Shown here in pieces: positions 1 to 10,837 of a stretch of 64,000 nucleotides of DNA. The translations under genes were made by a program, and so were the position numbers. This stretch comes from Paralithodes platypus (lineage: Eukaryota > Arthropoda > Malacostraca > Decapoda > Lithodidae). Under the pieces are notes generated by a model that was not told the origin of the DNA, searched no databases, and saw nothing but the letters and a program-made list of their open reading frames with translations. Within the stretch, counting starts at the first letter, position 1, and each line of letters opens with the position of its first letter. The DNA lies in assembly GCA_032716605.1 (NCBI GenBank), contig CM064530.1, positions 10,126,058 through 10,190,057 on the forward strand. The letters run 5' to 3'.

Positions 1-780
1 GTGTGAGTGAAAGAGCATATTTAAGAGGGTACGTGCCTCAATAAATCCCAACAGGGTTATTACCCCGACCTTGCCACCACCTAGAGGCTCTCACACACAC
101 ACACCATACGCTCTCCTCTCTCTCCTCTCTTACACACGCACACGTACACTCACTCATACAACCTTCACAACAAACGCACAAACACACATACTCACTCACA
201 CACACTCACGCTCTCTCCTCTCCTCACACCCACAAACACACTCTCGCGCTCTCTCTCCCACACACACACAGTTATCCAACGTACTATACGACCTAAGATT
301 ATACACTTGTTACAAATACAATAAACAATTTCCTATTATGCTAATTGGCCATTGTTTATTTTATAGTTACGAGCAATGTCTATATAGTGTCAATTATATG
401 TAAATATAATGGGAAAACGTAATCCTTGCCTGGTTGCCGCTATTGTTATGGTAAATTACACACAACACAGCACACACAACCACCACAACCCCACTATATA
501 CTCACCCCCCCCCCCCCACACACACACACTCTTTCTCTGACTCTCTCTCTCCTCCAGCACAGAGCAAACTTCAAAGTATGTGTCCCCTTATAGTGCAGTG
601 TTCTAATTCCTGTATAGTACGAAATCTTGCAGTAGAAAGTTTCATATTGCCACACACGTACTCATAACAAAGTTCAAAGGTTTGTGCCTCATATACGGTA
701 GCGCTGTGGTCTTCTTGGCCTGAAGTCTTATATTCGAAGATTTATTATCACACACACACACACGATACTGTGTGTGTAAT
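1..780. repeat. CA/CT-rich simple repeats, no gene seen
   Basis: The stretch is dominated by interrupted (CA)n, (CT)n and short poly-C runs (about 91-275, 460-550 and 750-770). Open frames across it are translations of low-complexity DNA and lack any domain. I see no gene here. Confidence 0.7.
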
Positions 781-802
781 CTACAATATTATAATATAAT
801 AC

Positions 803-805
<3 letters not shown>

Positions 806-848
<43 letters not shown>

Positions 849-860
849 TATATATATAAC
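806..860. repeat. (AT)n microsatellite
   Basis: An almost pure AT dinucleotide run with a few interruptions at its right end. The flanks to about 1200 are AT-rich and featureless, with poly-A/AAAT runs near 1110-1152. Confidence 0.85.
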
Positions 861-1199
861 GTACACTTACAAACACATACACAACAAACGAGGTACAGTT
901 CAAAAGCGTGTATTCTATTTAGTGCAGTAAACTTTGGGAGCAGGGAGTTAGGAATCCTCTTCCCCTTGTTTAATTTTCCTTCTTAATTTGAATTTGTTTT
1001 GACCATATTTTTATCTAAAACATAATCTATTCTCAGTAGCAAGTAATTAATTACGACAAGAATTATAATCGAATTTTAAGTAATTTGATTTCGAAAGATT
1101 CCCACCTAGGAAAAAAAATAAAAAAATAAATAAAAAATAAATAAATAAATAATTAGGCTGACGTTAATTAGAAGCATACCTGTATATAAGAATGCTCCC

Positions 1200-1300
1200 A
1201 TGGTATTGCAAAGGTCAAGAAGAAATCACTTGTATTTGGAAACCATTACACAGTGAGGGCAAGGTGCGGTATTTAGGGTAACAGAGGGTGAAGCAATAGT
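1200..1300. repeat. Dispersed repeat, copy 1 (related to 6370-6475)
   Basis: This segment (from TGGTATTGCAAAGG to AAGGTGCGGTATTTAGGG) matches about 100 bp at 6370-6475 closely. The shorter core AGGTGYGGTATTTAGGGTA also recurs near 1680 and 2030. Class unknown. Confidence 0.5.
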
Positions 1301-1775
1301 ATATGAGTGTGTGTGTGTGAGTGTGTGTGTTTGTGATAATGTGTATCTAGTTGTTTGTCTGTCTATACATGAGAGCAAAGAGTGTTAATTAGTTGTGGTA
1401 CGAGAGAGGTGAGGTTGTTGTACCCCACGAAAGGGAGCTGCATAAGAACTAATGTGAAGCGAAACAAAACACCGTTGTCAGAGATATTCATGGTGCGCAA
1501 AGCTTGAACTTATTATTTATGTCGCTGGCTCTAGCATTCGTTAACATTCTTCCTGGATTTGTGATTTGCCGTATATGGTATTTTCATGTTCCATCTTCTC
1601 CATATGAGCTATTATCTTTGTATCTGTCTACCTGTCTCTTTATCTGTCTGCCGTTCTGTCTATCTGAAAATTAGGGCAAGGTGTCGGATTTAGGGTAAGA
1701 GAGGTTGGGTCAATTTATCTGTATTTTTATATTATGTTAGCTTTGATTTTTACATATACTGTAGCTATATATTTT

Positions 1776-2022
1776 TTACTCCCCCCCCCCCCCACCACGC
1801 CTCTATCTCTCTAACACACTTTCTATCTCTCTCTCTCACTCACACACACAGACTCGATCACTCACTCTCTCACACTCAAACTCTCTATCTCTCTCACTCA
1901 CACACACACACACACACTCTCTCTCTCTCTCACTCACACACACTCTATCTCTCTCTCTCTCACACACATACACACACATACACTCACTCACTCACTCATT
2001 CTCTCTCTCTCTCTCTCTCTCA
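1776..2022. repeat. Poly-C followed by compound (CT)n/(CA)n
   Basis: A C homopolymer (about 1780-1794) leads into alternating CT and CA tracts that end near 2022. The rest up to 2460 shows no recognisable gene; the 62-codon frame at 2192-2380 has no domain or gene-like context. Confidence 0.75.
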
Positions 2023-2464
2023 GTATATGCAGGGTGTGGTACGTAGGGTATGAAGTAAATGGAGCAACGTCTTAATGGAATTTAGGGTTCTCGTAATGTT
2101 GTGCCATCTTAGCCCTTTCTAGATCCGATTACGATTTATTTTCTGTTTTCATGATATTATTAGAGGACTTTATTCTGATTAGGAAGGTTATATGGAAGTC
2201 AGACGGTTAATTGATCACTTGCGAGTTTCGGTCTATATGGAAGTTGGAGCTGTAGACATCGATCATTTACAGAAGTATCTCCTAAATTACGGTTGTAGTG
2301 CATTTATAAAATACATAAAACCCAATTCAACATACTTTTTATTCATTAGAAACCTCCATTATTATTGTATTTCTGTTTAATATCGATGTTTATGGATCCA
2401 ACTTCCTTATAGCCTGAAACACGCAAGTGGTCAATTGAGATAGTCATTTCCCTTACGATTCACA

Positions 2465-2666
2465 CAGGGCCAGAAAATTATAACTCGCTATCACTCGTCA
2501 GGAAAAACATCGACACCTAAATAGCACGAAAGGTCTTAATGTTGACAGAGAAATGGGGCGTAAAGTCTTAAAATCGCCAAACTAATGAGCCGAACGTCTT
2601 AAAATCAAATAACCAATGGGGCTAAACACGAGGGAGAAGGGGGCCAGCAAATCCATCTCTCCTTAA
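2465..2666 (+). mobile_element. Family A TTAA element, 5'-truncated
   Basis: It carries the right half of family A: a CTCGCTATC-like core, then 'ATCGACACC', 'CACGAAAGGTCTTAAT', 'GGGGCTAAACACGAGGGAG' and the terminal TCTCCTTAA. The left half is missing. Its terminal TTAA is also the left border of the fold-back element that follows. Confidence 0.75.
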
Positions 2667-3205
2667 AGCTCGGTTCACACATACACGAATTAACGTCCCG
2701 TCCAGCCCCGACCTCTTAATTCGCCTGCAAAACTCAAGGACGCCGGCAAAATCGCGGCCTATGGACGGTAACAAGCGGGATGTGTTGTGTTCGCCAGCCC
2801 ACGGGAGGGGGGGCGGAGGGCGGCGACCATTTTGTGCATTCCATAAAATGGTCGGTGTGGGCCCATTGATACACATGGGAGCATCCGGCGTCCAAACGCC
2901 AAGTGGGGGGGGGGGGGTCTAGACGCCGACAAAATGGTATTAAGACGGCTGCAAAAATAACCCGTGGAAGGGAAGTGGTCGATGTGGCAAGCCTGTCGGC
3001 GTCACGTGAGCTTGGTGACACCATCACGTCCGTGTACCGACCAGAGCCGATTTTTGCCGGCGTCCACTGCTCATTTGCAGGCGAATTAAGGGGTCCCGGG
3101 GGATGGACTGAACCGTTAATTCGTGGCATTTGTGAACCTAGCAAAAGGGGTCGGGGACGGACGGGATGTGAATTCGTGCATGATGTTCGCAAAACATGTG
3201 GGGGG

Positions 3206-3254
<49 letters not shown>

Positions 3255-3342
3255 ACCGGATCCAGATTGATGCCGTCCTGCCTATTTTTTTGGTCGTGGC
3301 CGGACGGGACGTTAATTCGTGCATGTGTGAACCGAGCTTAAT
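2663..3342. mobile_element. GC-rich fold-back element with TTAA borders (family F)
   Basis: About 38 bp at the left edge (AGCTCGGTTCACACATACAC...) recurs inverted at the right edge (...GTGTGAACCGAGCT), and TTAA sits outside both ends. A second inverted pair lies inside: 2718-2756 against about 3047-3088, both carrying GCCGGC and a GCAGGCGAATTAA-type motif. The element contains poly-G (2904-2917) and a long poly-C (3211-3254). Frames through it encode only poly-Pro/poly-Gly. It is most likely a non-autonomous DNA transposon. Confidence 0.65.
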
Positions 3343-3383
3343 AGAATTTTGACCTTACCTCTACGACCTCCTCCTACACCATC

Positions 3384-3950
3384 TAGGGTGGATAAAAAGT
3401 GGAGGGCAAGGTGGTCCATTGTATTCCGAGCCAGATGGGGTCAAGGGTGGAGTGGTGCTTAGCGGCCATGATGGGGCTTCAGGGGGTAGCATTTTTTTTT
3501 TTTTTTTTTTTGGTCTATATATGCCTTTATGTATTTATTTGCTTATTGTTTGATCTTTCTGTTTTTTTTGTGTTTAGTTTCCTCGCTAGACCTCCACCAA
3601 GCTTAAACAAACTTCCCCTAGACCCCCTTTCAAGATAAATTTGTAAATTTTTCGGTAGAAAAATGTCCCGGTCGAAGACCGGTTTCTTATAAAATTACAG
3701 GCTCGCTATCGCTCGATAGGAAAAAATCGACACCTTAATGATACGAAAGGTCTCTATATTGAAAAAAAATGAGGCGAAAGGTCTCAAAATCGCCAAAGTA
3801 ACGGAACGAACGTCTTAAAATCTCAAAACTAATATGTTAAACATGAAGGAGACGGGGTCCAGAAAAAAGCGACTACTTCCCCGTTCACGGTTGCTACAGT
3901 TCATCATAAAAACTAGTTAATTACCTTCTACACGTGCGGACAGGTGGTGG
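3384..3950 (+). repeat. Dispersed repeat I interrupted by a family A insertion
   Basis: The left part (TGGAGGGCAAGGTGG...GGTCAAGGGTGGAGTGG) and right part (GGTTGCTACAGTTCATCATAAAAAC) are continuous in the related copy at 9385-9520, which lacks the insertion. More diverged relatives lie near 48000-48070 and, on the minus strand, near 34610-34690 and 58125-58210. Confidence 0.6.
3478..3887 (+). mobile_element. Family A element with TTCA target duplication
   Basis: Ends are TTCA-GGGGGTAG on the left and CTTCCCCG-TTCA on the right. The uninterrupted repeat at 9385-9520 carries a single TTCA at the matching site, so TTCA is a 4-bp target duplication. The interior has the family landmarks: a poly-T tract, CTAGACCTCCACCAAGCTT, TTTTTCGGTAGAAAAATG, the GTCGAAGACCGG palindrome, GCTCGCTATCGCTCG and GGGGCGAAAGGTC-like blocks. 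No coding capacity. Confidence 0.8.
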
Positions 3951-3989
3951 CTTGAGGTGAGGCAGAAAGTAAAACCTAAGGGGGTGGTG

Positions 3990-4115
3990 TCGGGGCTGTT
4001 CGGCTGTATAGATTTACATAGATACACTGGCCTCACAGACCTTACGATCCAAATGAGGTGGTCAGGACTTAATTCTAGTAGAGATGGCGTATCCGATAGA
4101 AATGGAAAGTTGAAG

Positions 4116-4147
<32 letters not shown>

Positions 4148-4148
4148 C

Positions 4149-4193
<45 letters not shown>

Positions 4194-4250
4194 GCGTCAC
4201 ACACTTCTGACCTTGAAATAAACGCGACATTGGAATCCCGACCATTGTAA
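3990..4250 (-). repeat. Dispersed repeat J with (GA)n tract
   Basis: On the minus strand 3990-4085 matches the plus-strand segment 6846-6930 (TAAGTCCTGRCCACCTC ... GTGTATCTATGTAAAT). A (GA)n/(GACA)n tract occupies about 4108-4191. The block GACCTTGAAATAAACG after it recurs near 13067. Confidence 0.5.
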
Positions 4251-4403
4251 CCTACCATGCGAATCTTCCTCATGGCTGGTCGAGTTTGAGGAGGGAATTA
4301 TCTCATGGTAATGCCTCACTCTTAATTAAGAATGCTAATATGAACCGAGCTAATACCACTGTCCAGTCCTACCACTATCATCTGATTCAACTCCTCTGCC
4401 TCT

Positions 4404-4407
4404 TATA

Positions 4408-4441
<34 letters not shown>

Positions 4442-4545
4442 GTTTTTATTAATATTATCATTATTATTGTTATTATTTTTAGCATTATTATTTTGATTAA
4501 TGTTATTGCTATTATTATTATTCTATCTATCTATCTATATGCTCA
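4404..4545. repeat. (ATT)n followed by (CTAT)n
   Basis: An imperfect ATT trinucleotide run is followed by a CTAT tetranucleotide run that leads directly into family E. Confidence 0.8.
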
Positions 4546-4896
4546 GGCCCAATCCCCATTTTGGGGGTAGCCGACTCAAGACAGAGCAAGAACAGGGAAA
4601 ACACAAAAACAACATAAAACAAAAAATAAATACAGATAAAAAAACACAAACTCACACACATCCAGTCAACCATGAGAAGACCCCGATACCAGTGTTACCA
4701 AGGTCGCTCCAGCACTCCCCCGGCCCCTGACCACCCGGAGAGGTTCCGATCTCGGCAGGCAGACATACAGCGGAGCCAAAGCCACAAACCCTCCCACCAC
4801 ACTTCCAGGCACACCCTTCATATTAATCGTCCCCCCGGGCCAGGCGCCTGATGGACTATTATCTAGTCGAACTTGCGCCCGACCCCTTACTCCAAA

Positions 4897-4931
<35 letters not shown>

Positions 4932-4950
4932 CATGCAAGCCCAAATATTG
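4536..4950 (+). mobile_element. Family E retroposon-like segment
   Basis: It starts TATGCTCAGGCCCAATCCCC, then GGCCGACTCAAGACAGAGC-type sequence and ACAGGGAAAACAC, an A-rich stretch, then about 250 bp of GC-rich sequence ending in (ATT)n at 4897-4931. The first 100 bp recur at 8725-8815, 16150-16330 and (minus) 35826-35957, each next to a CTAT/GATA run. A microsatellite-tailed non-LTR element is the simplest explanation; no ORF is preserved. Confidence 0.5.
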
Positions 4951-5254
4951 AAGCCTTTCTGTAATCTTGTATGCAATTAATCTTCTAATTACACAAAATT
5001 ATACACCAATTTGCATGCACATTATCTGACCTAAGATTAATTGTGATTTTTTACCAACATGCTAATTTAGTTAAACTGTTATATAGTTAGGCAATTTACA
5101 TATAGTGCTTATGAGGTATGGATAATTTAACACTATTGAGTAACTTTATATTAAACTATAGCCTATGTCTACTTGCAGATATGAATGATGATTATGAGCT
5201 CAAATATAAATGCAAGAGTGCACAGACTATGACACAATCATTATATAGCAAGCC

Positions 5255-5446
5255 TGTAATTTAGGAGGATCTGGCCTTCGGCTATTATATTTTTCTACCG
5301 AAAAATTTACAAGTTTGTCTCGAAGGGGGATATGGGGGATGTTTTTTAAGCTTGATGGAGGTAGAGGGAAGAAACAAAAAATAACAAAAAATAGATAAAT
5401 ATTTAAAAAAAAAAAAAAAAAAAAAAAATATATCCTTCCCACTTAA
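5255..5446 (-). mobile_element. Family A element, partial
   Basis: Minus-strand order is TTAA (5446-5443), a poly-T tract (poly-A on the plus strand at 5404-5428), CTACCTCCATCAAGCTT, then TTTTTCGGTAGAAAAAT. The right half of the family is missing. Confidence 0.7.
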
Positions 5447-5670
5447 ATCACAAAACAGCATCCAATGGTAGCCAGAATTGATTTAGCTTTGGCCAGGGAA
5501 TATTTTAAATAGTTACCCATCAATAGTATACACCGTAGACAACAACATGTATTGCTGCAAAGTTTGTGCTAGAATAATATGGTAATACGTATCCTTCCTA
5601 GTATAAATATCCAATAAACTCTCCCCTTTTGAGTTACAGAGGAGAGAGGTTATGTTTTTTGGGTACAGTT

Positions 5671-5880
5671 CAACCCTTTCTTTACCAGCGACGTATTATT
5701 TATTTGATGGCAGCTACATTTAGACGATTTTATGAAACTTAGGAAGGATGTATGGCAGCTAAAAGGATTCATTCAGATATACTGTAGCATTGTAATGGTT
5801 CTAAGTCGGTCCTAATAATAATATAATCGTCTAATAGTTGCCATAATTTGAAAAGGACGTCACCGGTACAGTATGGGTTG
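5671..5880 (+). mobile_element. Family C fold-back element
   Basis: It starts AACCCTTTCTTTACCAGCGACG and ends GACGTCACCGGTACAGTATGGGTT. The arms carry AGACGATTTTATGAAACTTAGGAAGGA-like sequence and its inverted partner (CTAATAGTTGCCATAATTTG). Confidence 0.75.
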
Positions 5881-5899
5881 ATATAGGATAATAGTAAGC

Positions 5900-6355
5900 A
5901 TATAGAGTGAGGTCAGAGGCATCATATTCCGAACAGGTCCTACATAGAAATAATGTGACGATTCCATCTCTATTGCTATTCTATCGCTACTACAATAATC
6001 AGTATTCCTCAGAGCTCTCCCAGTGTATACCATCTCCTCTACGTAGGGTACGTAGTACCCGTATTGCAACACAATCCTACCCCTACTCTGTACAACTCTC
6101 CAACTCAAGAGTGAAACAATACTCCCAATGTTTCTTCTTTGTTCTTGCTCTATTCAACAGCTGAGCTCTGGAACTCTCTCCCTGAATCCATCTTTCCCTC
6201 ATATAATTACTTAAGTTGCTTCAACCTCCATGTGTCCAGACATTTTAGCTCGAACATTCCTTGATTCTGGCCCTGTCACTCTTTCAATTCTGAGGGAGGC
6301 ACTCGTTACAGGCAATTTTGCCTTTTGTCTCCCTCATCCACATACAAAAAACAAA
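5900..6355 (+). pseudogene. Non-LTR retrotransposon ORF2 3' end, decayed
   Basis: The translation of 5930-6160 shows the end of a LINE ORF2: SELSQCIPSPLRRVRSTR, then SYPYSVQLSNSRVKQYSQ, followed after a frame break by an ELWNSLP-like stretch. The 3' sequence (AGGCACTCGTTACAGGCAA, CCTTTTGTCTCCCTC) recurs at 19085-19335 and, on the minus strand, at 26170-26285 and 38262-38400. Several frame breaks and stops make it inactive. The clade looks CR1/L2/Jockey-like by the C-terminal pattern. Confidence 0.65.
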
Positions 6356-6369
6356 TAAAAATAGAATAA

Positions 6370-6475
6370 TGGTAGTATTGCAAGTGATTCCAAAGGTTAA
6401 GAAGAACTCTCTTTTATTTGGAAACTATTACGAAGCGGGAGCAAGGTGAGGTATTTAGGGTAGGAGAGAGAGGGG
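6370..6475. repeat. Dispersed repeat, copy 2 (related to 1200-1300)
   Basis: It matches 1200-1300 over about 100 bp. The following 6480-6845 holds two overlapping hydrophobic frames of about 67 codons with no recognisable domain, which I do not call as genes. Confidence 0.5.
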
Positions 6476-6845
6476 CGGGGTAGTTTCATCATGGGATCTT
6501 TATTTTCATTTGAATTTGTTTATATGATTTTTCTTAATTCTTTACTTTGTGTTATGTCTTTCTTTATACTCATCGTTTTGCCTCTGTGTCTGATATTTTC
6601 AAAATGGGGCAATATTTGTTTTTCATTTTTTTCGCGACCATTGCAGTCCTTTCTCTCTCTGAAGGTATGCATGACATTTCCTTTCCAATTTTAAATTTCT
6701 GTAATTTCCTCCAAGCGAGTACCAAGCCTAGCAAGGTTGTTTACATTTAACTGTTATTATGTACGGCAAGTTGCTGGAGGGTGGGGAGAGAGCCTTCACC
6801 TTTGCTATCCTTACCTTCCACTTTTTCTTACTTATAGGGTTGTTA

Positions 6846-6960
6846 TCTCTACTAGGATTAAGTCCTGGCCACCTCGCAGGTATCGTGAGATCTGTGTGGC
6901 TACAGTGTATCTATGTAAATATCTCTCTCTCTCTCACTGAATTGGGCAAGATCCTCTAGA
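6846..6960 (+). repeat. Dispersed repeat J, copy 2
   Basis: It carries TAAGTCCTGGCCACCTCGC and CAGTGTATCTATGTAAAT, matching the minus strand of 3990-4085, and ends in a short (CT)n run. Confidence 0.5.
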
Positions 6961-7118
6961 TAATTACAATTGGTGATCCACATTGAACAACTATGTAACT
7001 AGGTGAGCGTGCACGAGTACAGGGGTATTAATTTAGACCTATTAATTTTAGCCAATATAGCAATCACCAATACCTTGCTAGGAGCTAAACTTGACCTCTC
7101 CGAAATCGCTTTTTTAAC

Positions 7119-7499
7119 TTAAGAGGGGCGGGTTTATTTATTCGTCGATTGTATATTAATTTATATTTGTTTTCAGTTTCCTCCCTAGACCTACATCAAG
7201 CTATAACAATCATCCTTAAGATCCCCCTTCTAGATAAATGTTTAAATTTTTTTGGCATAAAAACGTTCTGGCCGAAGGCTGGTTGCTTCTAAATTACAGG
7301 CTCTCTATTGCTCGCCAAGAAAAAATCGACATCTAAATAGGACGAAAGGTCTTAATATTGACAAATAAATGGAGCGAAATATTTGATTATCGCCAAACTA
7401 ATGGGCCGACCGTATTAACATTCTCAAAACTGATGGGGCTTAACCTGAGGGAGAAAGGGGGCCAGAACCCCCCCGCCCCCCCGTCCCCCCCCCTTTTAA
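7119..7499 (+). mobile_element. Family A element, near full length
   Basis: TTAAGAGGGG at the left and CCCCCTTTTAA at the right bracket all family landmarks in order. Poly-C runs (7468-7492) have expanded near the right end. Confidence 0.8.
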
Positions 7500-7593
7500 C
7501 GCAATACCATCTACATTGTCTCCTGCAGTAGGCGGAGGTCACTGTATAATATAGAAGGTTTCACTAGCAGTACAGTTGGATCAAAATGTTGTC

Positions 7594-7799
7594 TAAAGCC
7601 GGTATCACACGAGCGCTTTTTCCCTCAACACTGGTCTGGCAGTTTATGAGGTCAATATATATAATATTTGGGTGACCTATAAATTCGTCTATTATAGGCC
7701 TGATTTCCGATACCAGCGCAAAATATTCCAGAAATGTTGACAGAAAAATGTTGATCATCGAATGTTGACTATAAAAGCACTTGTGTGATACCGGCTTTA
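7594..7799. mobile_element. 206-bp MITE with 27-bp terminal inverted repeats
   Basis: The left end TAAAGCCGGTATCACACGAG and the right end CTTGTGTGATACCGGCTTTA are inverted repeats over about 27 bp. The outermost TA could be a TA target duplication. There is no coding sequence. Superfamily not assignable by eye. Confidence 0.7.
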
Positions 7800-7961
7800 C
7801 CCCACATAATGCACAGTCATCAGCCATAATATCTGCACACCCATATGGATATGCCAGCAGTACTCCATTATCATACACAAATGTTTGGTGCCCACGGAAT
7901 GATGCGTCTCTTCGTAACTGTTGAGTGACCAGGTCTTACAATCATCTAGCAAGACAAGGAG

Positions 7962-8182
7962 CACTATAGGTAGCGCCAGCAAACTTGACAATAATCTTGA
8001 CCCCTTGACTTCGTATAACTCGAAATGAATGAAAGCAATCGGGCTGACGTTTCTATCATTTGGGAAGAGTCCACCAGGCAATAGGTGTGGATATTTACAG
8101 CCAGTTTGCTCTAGGCCATTTTGAGTTACAGAGAGGTTAGGGATCAAGATTATTGTCAAGTTCGTTGGAGCTACCTATAGTG
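7962..8182. mobile_element. Family H fold-back element
   Basis: CACTATAGGTAGC at the left is inverted as GCTACCTATAGTG at the right. Inner arms (ACTTGACAATAATCTTGA and its complement) also pair. The core carries AATAGGTGTGGATATTTACAGCC and TTTTGAGTTACAGAG, shared with 32218-32405, 35975-36178, 37970-38178 and 50652-50865. Confidence 0.7.
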
Positions 8183-8454
8183 TTTTGAAAAATCACATAG
8201 TCGTCCTTCTGGATAGATGTCAACAGGTCTATATATACTTTTATTGTGGGAGTCCGTAACTCTGTATGCCAAGCCAAGTTAACGATTTGCTGTAGATTAT
8301 AATATGTCCCTACCAATAACTGTAATGGGTGTCGCTAGCAAGTTAAACGAATTTAGCTAATTCCTGTATGTTCTTATCAGATTCATGATAAGATCCCCCT
8401 GCCACTAAACTCATATTTTTCACTAACCAACTTTACTTCTAAACTCAATTAATG

Positions 8455-8600
8455 AAATCAACAAATACATGTGGCACTCCAAGGACTCGAACCTAGAATA
8501 CTCACACCGAAATTCCGCGCAATTATGCATTACGCAGCTATCAAGACTCTTCGTCCAAAAGACCTTTGCAGCTTGTGACACCAACTTATTATTGAAGGCC
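8455..8600 (-). mobile_element. tRNA-derived SINE-like fragment
   Basis: The minus strand shows a B-box (GGTTCGAGTCC, plus-strand 8486-8496) about 60 bases after an A-box-like stretch near 8540. The tRNA fold is not intact. Confidence 0.4.
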
Positions 8601-8724
8601 TCAAGAAACAGTACAACAAACAAGGCATCATCTGCAAATATCAATGACAGTGATCCTGACATTGCCAACAGATGCTCCACACCAATCAGCTCAGCATTCA
8701 GTTAATTTACTGTATTTATGTATG

Positions 8725-8815
8725 TATTTACTCAGGCCCATTCCCCACATTTCCTTTTTTTTCTGGGGGTGGCCGACTTAAGACAGAGCCCGAATAGGGA
8801 CAACATAACAGTTCA
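8725..8815 (+). mobile_element. Family E fragment
   Basis: It carries CTCAGGCCCATTCCCC, GGGGGTGGCCGACTTAAGAC and AGGGACAACA, as at 4536 and 16150. Confidence 0.5.
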
Positions 8816-9009
8816 TACAATGATAAAAGTGAAGGTACCAGAACACATCTCTGCTTTACACCTGAACACACAGAGAAGACCCAGCACACTTGCCAGAACA
8901 CTCTGTTTCTGAATAGAGACCCAGTACGATATCATAAATGTTCGTGAGTATCCAACAGAAACAGACGTTGTCTTAGAGTCTTATAATGCCCTTAATCTAA
9001 TGGCTATCT

Positions 9010-9145
9010 AATGTATTGATTTCACTCTAAACACCAAACACATCCCAATGAAATTAATGAAAGCATGTGATCCTACCGGGATTCGAAGCTGGGTTACCAC
9101 ATACAGATCTTAAACACTCTAACCATTACACCATCAAGACAGTTA
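9010..9145 (-). mobile_element. tRNA-derived SINE, copy 1
   Basis: The minus strand reads GATGGTGTAATGGTTAGAG (A-box region), then CTTCGAATCCC (B-box), then CATTAATTTCATTGGG as a tRNA-unrelated body. Copy 2 at 28735-28866 has the same order, so this is an interspersed family and not a tRNA gene. Confidence 0.65.
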
Positions 9146-9384
9146 TACTGTAAGTACAGCATTTGACCACGATTGATATCCATTAATCGAACACTAGATA
9201 TTATTTAAGATCAACAGCGAGTGCAAGCAACCCTTGAAACATAAGCTGGCGTTCCACGTGAACCCAAAGGGCTAAAATCCAGTCTATTGTAGAGTAAATG
9301 AGATATTTTAGATCGATGTTCTGAAGGCTTACCACCATATTTTTGACGTCAACTGTACGAACTAAGCTATCAAGGAGCGATACA

Positions 9385-9520
9385 AAATGTGGAGGGCGGG
9401 GTTGGACCATAAACCCCGAGCCAGAAGAGGTCAAGGGTGGGGTAGTAATAAGCAACTTCAGAGTTGCTACAATTCATTATAAAAAACACTTGTTCATTAT
9501 TTACACAGGTGCCGACAGGT
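9385..9520 (+). repeat. Dispersed repeat I, uninterrupted copy
   Basis: It matches the two halves of 3384-3950 with no insertion. The single TTCA at 9457-9460 marks the empty site of the family A insertion there. Confidence 0.6.
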
Positions 9521-9694
9521 TGCAAAGGGGAGGACAAAAACAGAAATATTCCTCTCATTTAAAAAAATATTCTTTCTACCACCGATCGAAAATTATATGT
9601 AAGGCAGACTAATTAATGCTAAAGATTTAAGTGTTGTGTGCTGATCGGTTCAATATCATGAAATACTTTCTTCTGAGGGTACCTAGAATAACAT

Positions 9695-10770
9695 GTAATA
9701 GTCCGGGAGCATTGGCCGCAAATTGTGTCTAGATAAAATCAACCTCATCCATACCATTGTGACTGAAATTTGTAAAGTTATATAGAAAGAGTATAATTTT
9801 TAGACATATAATGCAAAAATCGTAACTTCGAAATTTATCGTATTTAAGAGATATAATTGAAAACATATTTTGTACATTTTAGTTACCCCTCAACAGTTTT
9901 CTTTGATTTAAATTCCTAATTACTTGTGAATGTTGCGTTTTTGTATTACAGTTTTGTAGATAATATTTTAGCATAACTAATTAGTTACATTTGAAGACGT
10001 TATTTTGAATGTTTTAAGATATTATTTAAATTAAATATAGAAGAAAACGGTTTGTTATTACTTATTATGAGTGACTGAAGCAGTATAATTGTAGCCTCCA
10101 GGCTCCAATCTGCAAGGCAGGTAGCGTATAATAAAGGTCTGCTGTATTTATTACCCTTCCTATTATTGCGGAGCGGTCCAATCTGCATGACAGGTAGTGT
10201 AAGAAAGGACCTCTTTGTTTAGTACCCTTCAGTACCCGACTTGGGTGCGGATCGGTACTAACCTGCTACTACTGAGTGGTACATACTGACTGCCATATAC
10301 ATACTGACTGCCATACGTGTGGAGTTGTCCGTAAGCCACGCACGTGGCTTACGGACACTTCCGCATATATGGCTGTGCTTCATCTGGAGTTTTCGTAGCC
10401 AAAACAGTGGTAACACAATTATTTAATTTTCACAAAGTTATTTGAATATAGGTTAATTGTAAACTACAAGACAATTGTTATGATACACAGTTTATTGGGT
10501 CAAAAATGGCAGTACTGTAAAAATCAAATAATGTAGAAATTAGAATTGTTACGAATTAAAAAAGAAGACGAATTTGCTCAAATGGAAAGTCTAAAAAATA
10601 ATATATTTTGTATGTGAATGCCCCCATATATTTAGTTAAGGTACATATATTTCGAAGTTGTCTATTTTCCTAATTAGTAATTTGAAACTATTTTTTCCCT
10701 TCACTTACATGGACGACGGAAATTAACAATTTGGTAGGGTTGTTCCCGGACTACAATACATGCCGTCAGA
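9695..10770. mobile_element. Possible 1.07-kb terminal-inverted-repeat element
   Basis: AGTCCGGGAGCATTGGCCGC...AAATTGT at 9701 is matched, inverted, by ACAATTTGGTAGGGTTGTTCCCGGACT near 10725-10752. The interior is AT-rich and noncoding, with an 85-bp near-duplication (10100-10210) and the hairpin at 10327-10356. The target duplication is unclear. Confidence 0.4.
10327..10356. other. Near-perfect 14-bp-stem hairpin
   Basis: GTCCGTAAGCCACG, a 2-base spacer, then its exact complement. The flanks (CCATACGTGTGGAGT and ACTTCCGCATATATGG) continue the palindrome imperfectly to about 10311-10373. Confidence 0.8.
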
Positions 10771-10837
10771 CTATGTGTTCCTTTAATTGGTGAAAGAAGC
10801 GCAAGTGTATTCACAATTCTGTGATGTTCAGTACCTC

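Noticed and set aside
2734..3352. Frames of 149-196 codons with poly-Pro or poly-Gly
   Set aside because: They cross the poly-C tract of a fold-back element and have no domain or splice context.
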